NCBI GenBank assembly: GCA_946188175.1
Contig: CAMHUJ010000081.1
Coordinates: forward strand, 1 to 7,274
Direction: 5' to 3'
Source: an uncultured Ruminococcus sp.
Lineage (GTDB): Bacteria > Bacillota > Clostridia > Oscillospirales > Ruminococcaceae
DNA length: 7,274 bases
Shown: one piece after another, positions 5,720-7,274 of the stretch
Numbering within the stretch: position 1 is the stretch's first letter
Layout: each line of letters opens with the position of its first letter
Made by a program: the position numbers and the translations under genes
The notes under the pieces: model-generated
Told to the model about the DNA's origin: nothing
Database searches by the model: none
The model's input: the letters and a program-made list of their open reading frames with translations, nothing else

Positions 5720-5729
5720 TACCCCTGAT
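5709..5729 (+). promoter_or_regulatory. Predicted small hairpin across rpmJ stop codon
   Basis: CAGGG at 5711-5715 pairs with CCCTG at 5723-5727, extended outward by a T-A and a G-T pair to seven pairs, with a seven-base loop containing most of the rpmJ stop region (5716-5722). No T-run follows. The rpsM ribosome binding site begins six bases after the stem. Such a short stem can occur by chance; the function is unknown. Confidence 0.35.
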
Positions 5730-5752
5730 CATTTGGAGGTGTAATTAGGAAT

Positions 5753-6121
5753 ATGGCTAGAATCGCTGGTGTTGACCTCCCGAAGAACAAGCGCGTGGAA
5801 ATCGGCTTGACATATATCTTCGGTATCGGTCGTACGACGGCAACCAAGATCCTCAAGGAAACCGGCATCAATCCGGATACCAGAGTGAAGGATCTTACTG
5901 AAACCGATGTCGCAGCGCTTCGTGCGTACATTGACGAGCATTGCATGGTGGAGGGCGATAAGCGCCGCCAGATCGCAATGGATATCAAGCGTCTCGTTGA
6001 TATCGGCTGCTACCGCGGTGTGCGTCACCGCAAGGGTCTGCCCGTCAGAGGACAGCGTACAAAGACCAATGCAAGAACTCGTAAGGGTCCGGCAAAGACC
6101 ATTGCGAACAAGAAGAAGTAA
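5753..6121 (+). CDS. rpsM: 30S ribosomal protein S13 (uS13)
   Basis: The 122-residue product has typical length. It starts MARIAGVDLPKNKRVEIGLTYI, followed by the helix-hairpin-helix-like FGIGRTTATKIL (residues 23-34). The family signature RGVRHRKGLPVRGQRTKTNA is at 88-107, and the tail is basic (108-122). uS13 is in the head of the 30S subunit, contacts the P-site tRNA through its tail and forms bridges with 50S proteins. The ATG is preceded by GGAGGTG at 5735-5741, 11 bases upstream, a little long. An AGGA nearer the ATG (5747-5750) is too close to act. In E. coli this is the first gene of the alpha operon, with an S4-binding pseudoknot leader; the 33-base spacer here is too short to hold that structure. 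Confidence 0.98.
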   Translation: MARIAGVDLPKNKRVEIGLTYIFGIGRTTATKILKETGINPDTRVKDLTETDVAALRAYIDEHCMVEGDKRRQIAMDIKRLVDIGCYRGVRHRKGLPVRGQRTKTNARTRKGPAKTIANKKK

Positions 6122-6138
6122 GGAGGGACTGTATCTTG
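6120..6138 (+). promoter_or_regulatory. Shine-Dalgarno plus TTG start of rpsK, fused to rpsM stop
   Basis: AAGGAGG at 6120-6126 overlaps the rpsM stop TAA (6119-6121) and lies nine bases before the TTG at 6136-6138. Starting at TTG gives MAQQKKKV, the normal uS11 N-terminus. The next in-frame ATG would lose most of the protein. Confidence 0.85.
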
Positions 6139-6537
6139 GCACAGCAGAAGAAAAAGGTAACCACGATCAGACGCCGCAGAGAGCGTAAGAACATCGAAAA
6201 CGGCGCGGTGCATATTCAGTCCACGTTTAACAACACCATCGTGACGATCACTGATACGCAGGGCAATGCGATTTCTTGGGCATCCGCCGGTGAGCTCGGC
6301 TTCCGCGGCTCGAAGAAGTCCACGCCGTTCGCTGCACAGTCGGCAGCAGAAACTGCTGCAAGAGCAGCAATGGAGCACGGTCTCAAGTCTGTTGAAGTTT
6401 ATGTCAACGGTCCCGGCTCCGGCAGAGAGGCAGCAATCCGTGCGCTCCAGACTGTGGGCCTCGAGGTTCGTATGATTAAGGACGTTACCCCGATCCCGCA
6501 CAACGGCTGCCGTCCTCCGAAGAGAAGACGCGTATAA
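6136..6537 (+). CDS. rpsK: 30S ribosomal protein S11 (uS11), TTG start
   Basis: The 133-residue product has normal length. A basic N-terminal tail (residues 5-18) precedes NGAVHIQSTFNNTIVTITD (22-40), SWASAGELGFRGSKKSTPFAAQ (47-68) and the family signature region with VNGPGSGREAAIRAL (90-104). It ends in DVTPIPHNGCRPPKRRRV (116-133), the invariant uS11 C-terminus. uS11 lies on the 30S platform, binds 16S rRNA near the 3' major domain with bS6/bS18/bS21 neighbours, and lines the mRNA exit channel. The gene starts with TTG; its binding site begins within the rpsM stop codon, so translational coupling with rpsM is likely. rpsD follows after 19 bases. Confidence 0.98.
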   Translation: MAQQKKKVTTIRRRRERKNIENGAVHIQSTFNNTIVTITDTQGNAISWASAGELGFRGSKKSTPFAAQSAAETAARAAMEHGLKSVEVYVNGPGSGREAAIRALQTVGLEVRMIKDVTPIPHNGCRPPKRRRV

Positions 6538-6556
6538 TTATTGGAGGTGAACGAAT

Positions 6557-7156
6557 ATGGCAGTACAGAAAGAACCGATCCTGAAGAAGTGCAGAACCCT
6601 CGGAATCAGCCCCGGAGTCATGGGCGTTTCCAAGAAGGAATCTAACCGCTTCAAGAACGCAAACAACCGCAAGAAGGTTTCTGAATACGGTCTCCAGCTC
6701 AAGGAGAAGCAGAAGCTGAAGTTTATCTACGGCATGCTCGAAAAGCAGTTCAGACACTACTTTGAGCTTGCATCCAAAATGGAAGGCAAGACCGGTGATA
6801 ACCTCATCACCTGCCTCGAATCCAGACTGGATAATGTTGTCTTCCGCATGGGTCTTGCACTGACAAGACGTGAGGCAAGACAGCTCGTTGCACATGCACA
6901 TTACACCGTCAACGGTCAGAAGGTCAACATTCCTTCCTACCGTGTCAAGGTCGGCGATGTGATCGCACTGTGCGAGAAGGACAGAACTTCCGAGAAGTTC
7001 AAGGCCACCGTTGAGGCGACTGCTGACAGAGTTGTTCCGCTTTGGCTCGAAGCCAAGAAGGACGATTTTTCCGCAACCGTCGTCCGTATGCCTTCTGCTG
7101 ACGATATCGAGTACGAAGCACAAACGCACCTCATCGTTGAGTTGTACTCCAAGTAA
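6557..7156 (+). CDS. rpsD: 30S ribosomal protein S4 (uS4), zinc-free form
   Basis: The 199-residue product has the usual length of about 198-208. The N-terminal region has only one cysteine (Cys12), so it lacks the four-Cys zinc site of zinc-type S4 proteins. VSEYGLQLKEKQKLKFIYG (residues 41-59) is the conserved block before the central domain. The S4 RNA-binding domain runs from about 88 to 150, with SRLDNVVFRMGLALTRREARQLV at 89-111 and NIPSYRVKVGD at 124-134. It ends with HLIVELYSK (191-199). uS4 binds the 5' domain of 16S rRNA, nucleates 30S assembly and is an autogenous translational regulator in several bacteria. The ATG is preceded by GGAGGTGA at 6543-6550, six bases upstream. Its place between rpsK and rpoA is the clostridial and E. 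coli arrangement. Confidence 0.98.
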   Translation: MAVQKEPILKKCRTLGISPGVMGVSKKESNRFKNANNRKKVSEYGLQLKEKQKLKFIYGMLEKQFRHYFELASKMEGKTGDNLITCLESRLDNVVFRMGLALTRREARQLVAHAHYTVNGQKVNIPSYRVKVGDVIALCEKDRTSEKFKATVEATADRVVPLWLEAKKDDFSATVVRMPSADDIEYEAQTHLIVELYSK

Positions 7157-7157
7157 T

Positions 7158-7203
7158 CTCGGGATGATACCGAGCGGCTGGCTAAGCCTTCGGCTTCCAG
7201 CCG
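7158..7203 (+). promoter_or_regulatory. Two abutting hairpins in rpsD-rpoA spacer
   Basis: Stem 1 pairs CTCGG (7158-7162) with CCGAG (7170-7174) around a seven-base loop. Stem 2 starts at the very next base: CGGCTGG (7175-7181) pairs with CCAGCCG (7197-7203), then after a two-base CT bulge AAGCC (7184-7188) pairs with GGCTT (7192-7196) around a TTC loop. All pairs are Watson-Crick. This is the only spacer longer than 34 bases in the window. What follows (CCAAACAACTG) is not a T-tract, so it is not a classical terminator and rpoA begins shortly after. It could be an RNA-processing or stabilising element, or a protein-binding leader for rpoA; that is inference. Confidence 0.6.
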
Positions 7204-7237
7204 TCCAAACAACTGATTGCACAACAGGAGGGTATTT

Positions 7238-7274
7238 ATGCTGAAAATGGAAAAGCCGGAAATTGAGACGAAAG
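7238..7274 (+). CDS. rpoA: RNA polymerase alpha subunit, N-terminal fragment (3' truncated by window edge)
   Basis: Only 12 codons plus one base are present: MLKMEKPEIETK. This matches the usual Gram-positive RpoA start (M-x-x-I/M-E-K-P-x-I-E). The position directly after rpsD in the alpha operon makes the call secure despite the short length. Alpha dimerises to nucleate RNA polymerase assembly, and its C-terminal domain, outside this window, contacts promoters and activators. AGGAGGG at 7226-7232 lies five bases before the ATG. The gene is preceded by an 81-base spacer containing two hairpins. Confidence 0.9.
   Translation, partial: MLKMEKPEIETK

Noticed and set aside
5720..5752. S4-binding pseudoknot leader before rpsM as in the E. 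coli alpha operon
   Set aside because: The spacer is only 33 bases and shows one short stem. The E. coli regulatory structure is about three times longer and nothing like it is visible.
6533..6538. TATAAT at the end of rpsK as a -10 box for an rpsD promoter
   Set aside because: There is no TTGACA-like hexamer 16-18 bases upstream (the bases there are GC-rich rpsK codons) and no TGn extension, so this is weak evidence from a single hexamer.
7175..7203. Hairpin after rpsD read as an intrinsic terminator
   Set aside because: No T-tract follows the stem (CCAAACAACTG), and rpoA with a good binding site begins 34 bases later in the same direction.
6485..7222. Minus-strand open frame of 245 codons opposite rpsD
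   Set aside because: It is a shadow of rpsD with no plausible family match. It also covers the rpsD-rpoA hairpins without any start signal of its own.

Overview
The window is an ordinary but well-preserved stretch of the conserved spc-alpha ribosomal protein super-operon. All genes lie on the + strand in the order rpsH(partial)-rplF-rplR-rpsE-rpmD-rplO-secY-adk-map-KOW gene-infA-rpmJ-rpsM-rpsK-rpsD-rpoA(partial). Four features point to a Gram-positive anaerobe of class Clostridia, most likely the Ruminococcaceae/Oscillospiraceae: adk, map and infA between secY and rpmJ; a small KOW/L14e-like gene between map and infA; rpsD located between rpsK and rpoA (in Bacillus subtilis rpsD lies elsewhere); and strong AGGAGG ribosome binding sites on most genes. 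Base composition looks mildly GC-rich, by eye. I would not name a genus from this.

Layout: positions 1-2286 hold the distal spc genes (uS8 C-terminus, uL6, uL18, uS5, uL30, uL15). secY (2288-3622) follows rplO after a single base. Next come adenylate kinase, methionine aminopeptidase and a small KOW-domain putative RNA-binding protein (3650-5339), then infA and rpmJ (5353-5719). The alpha-operon part is rpsM, rpsK, rpsD and the first 12 codons of rpoA (5753-7274). Spacers are 1-34 nt except for 81 nt between rpsD and rpoA. No intrinsic terminator or convincing promoter is visible, so the whole window is probably co-transcribed from a promoter upstream of position 1. No mobile element, CRISPR, tRNA or rRNA is present, and no stretch over 300 bases lacks a gene.

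How the genes work together: they supply small- and large-subunit proteins, the factor that helps start-site selection (IF1), the channel through which nascent membrane and secreted proteins leave (SecY), the enzyme that trims their initiator methionine (MetAP), adenylate kinase for nucleotide balance, and the start of RNA polymerase alpha. This ties ribosome, secretion and transcription output together.

I do not see an undescribed system here. The points most worth a second look are regulatory. Two abutting hairpins without a U-tract fill part of the rpsD-rpoA spacer. Hairpins enclose the stop codons of infA and rpmJ. Three ribosomal protein genes start with TTG, and two of these share an almost identical initiation region. 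The least understood protein is the KOW gene.
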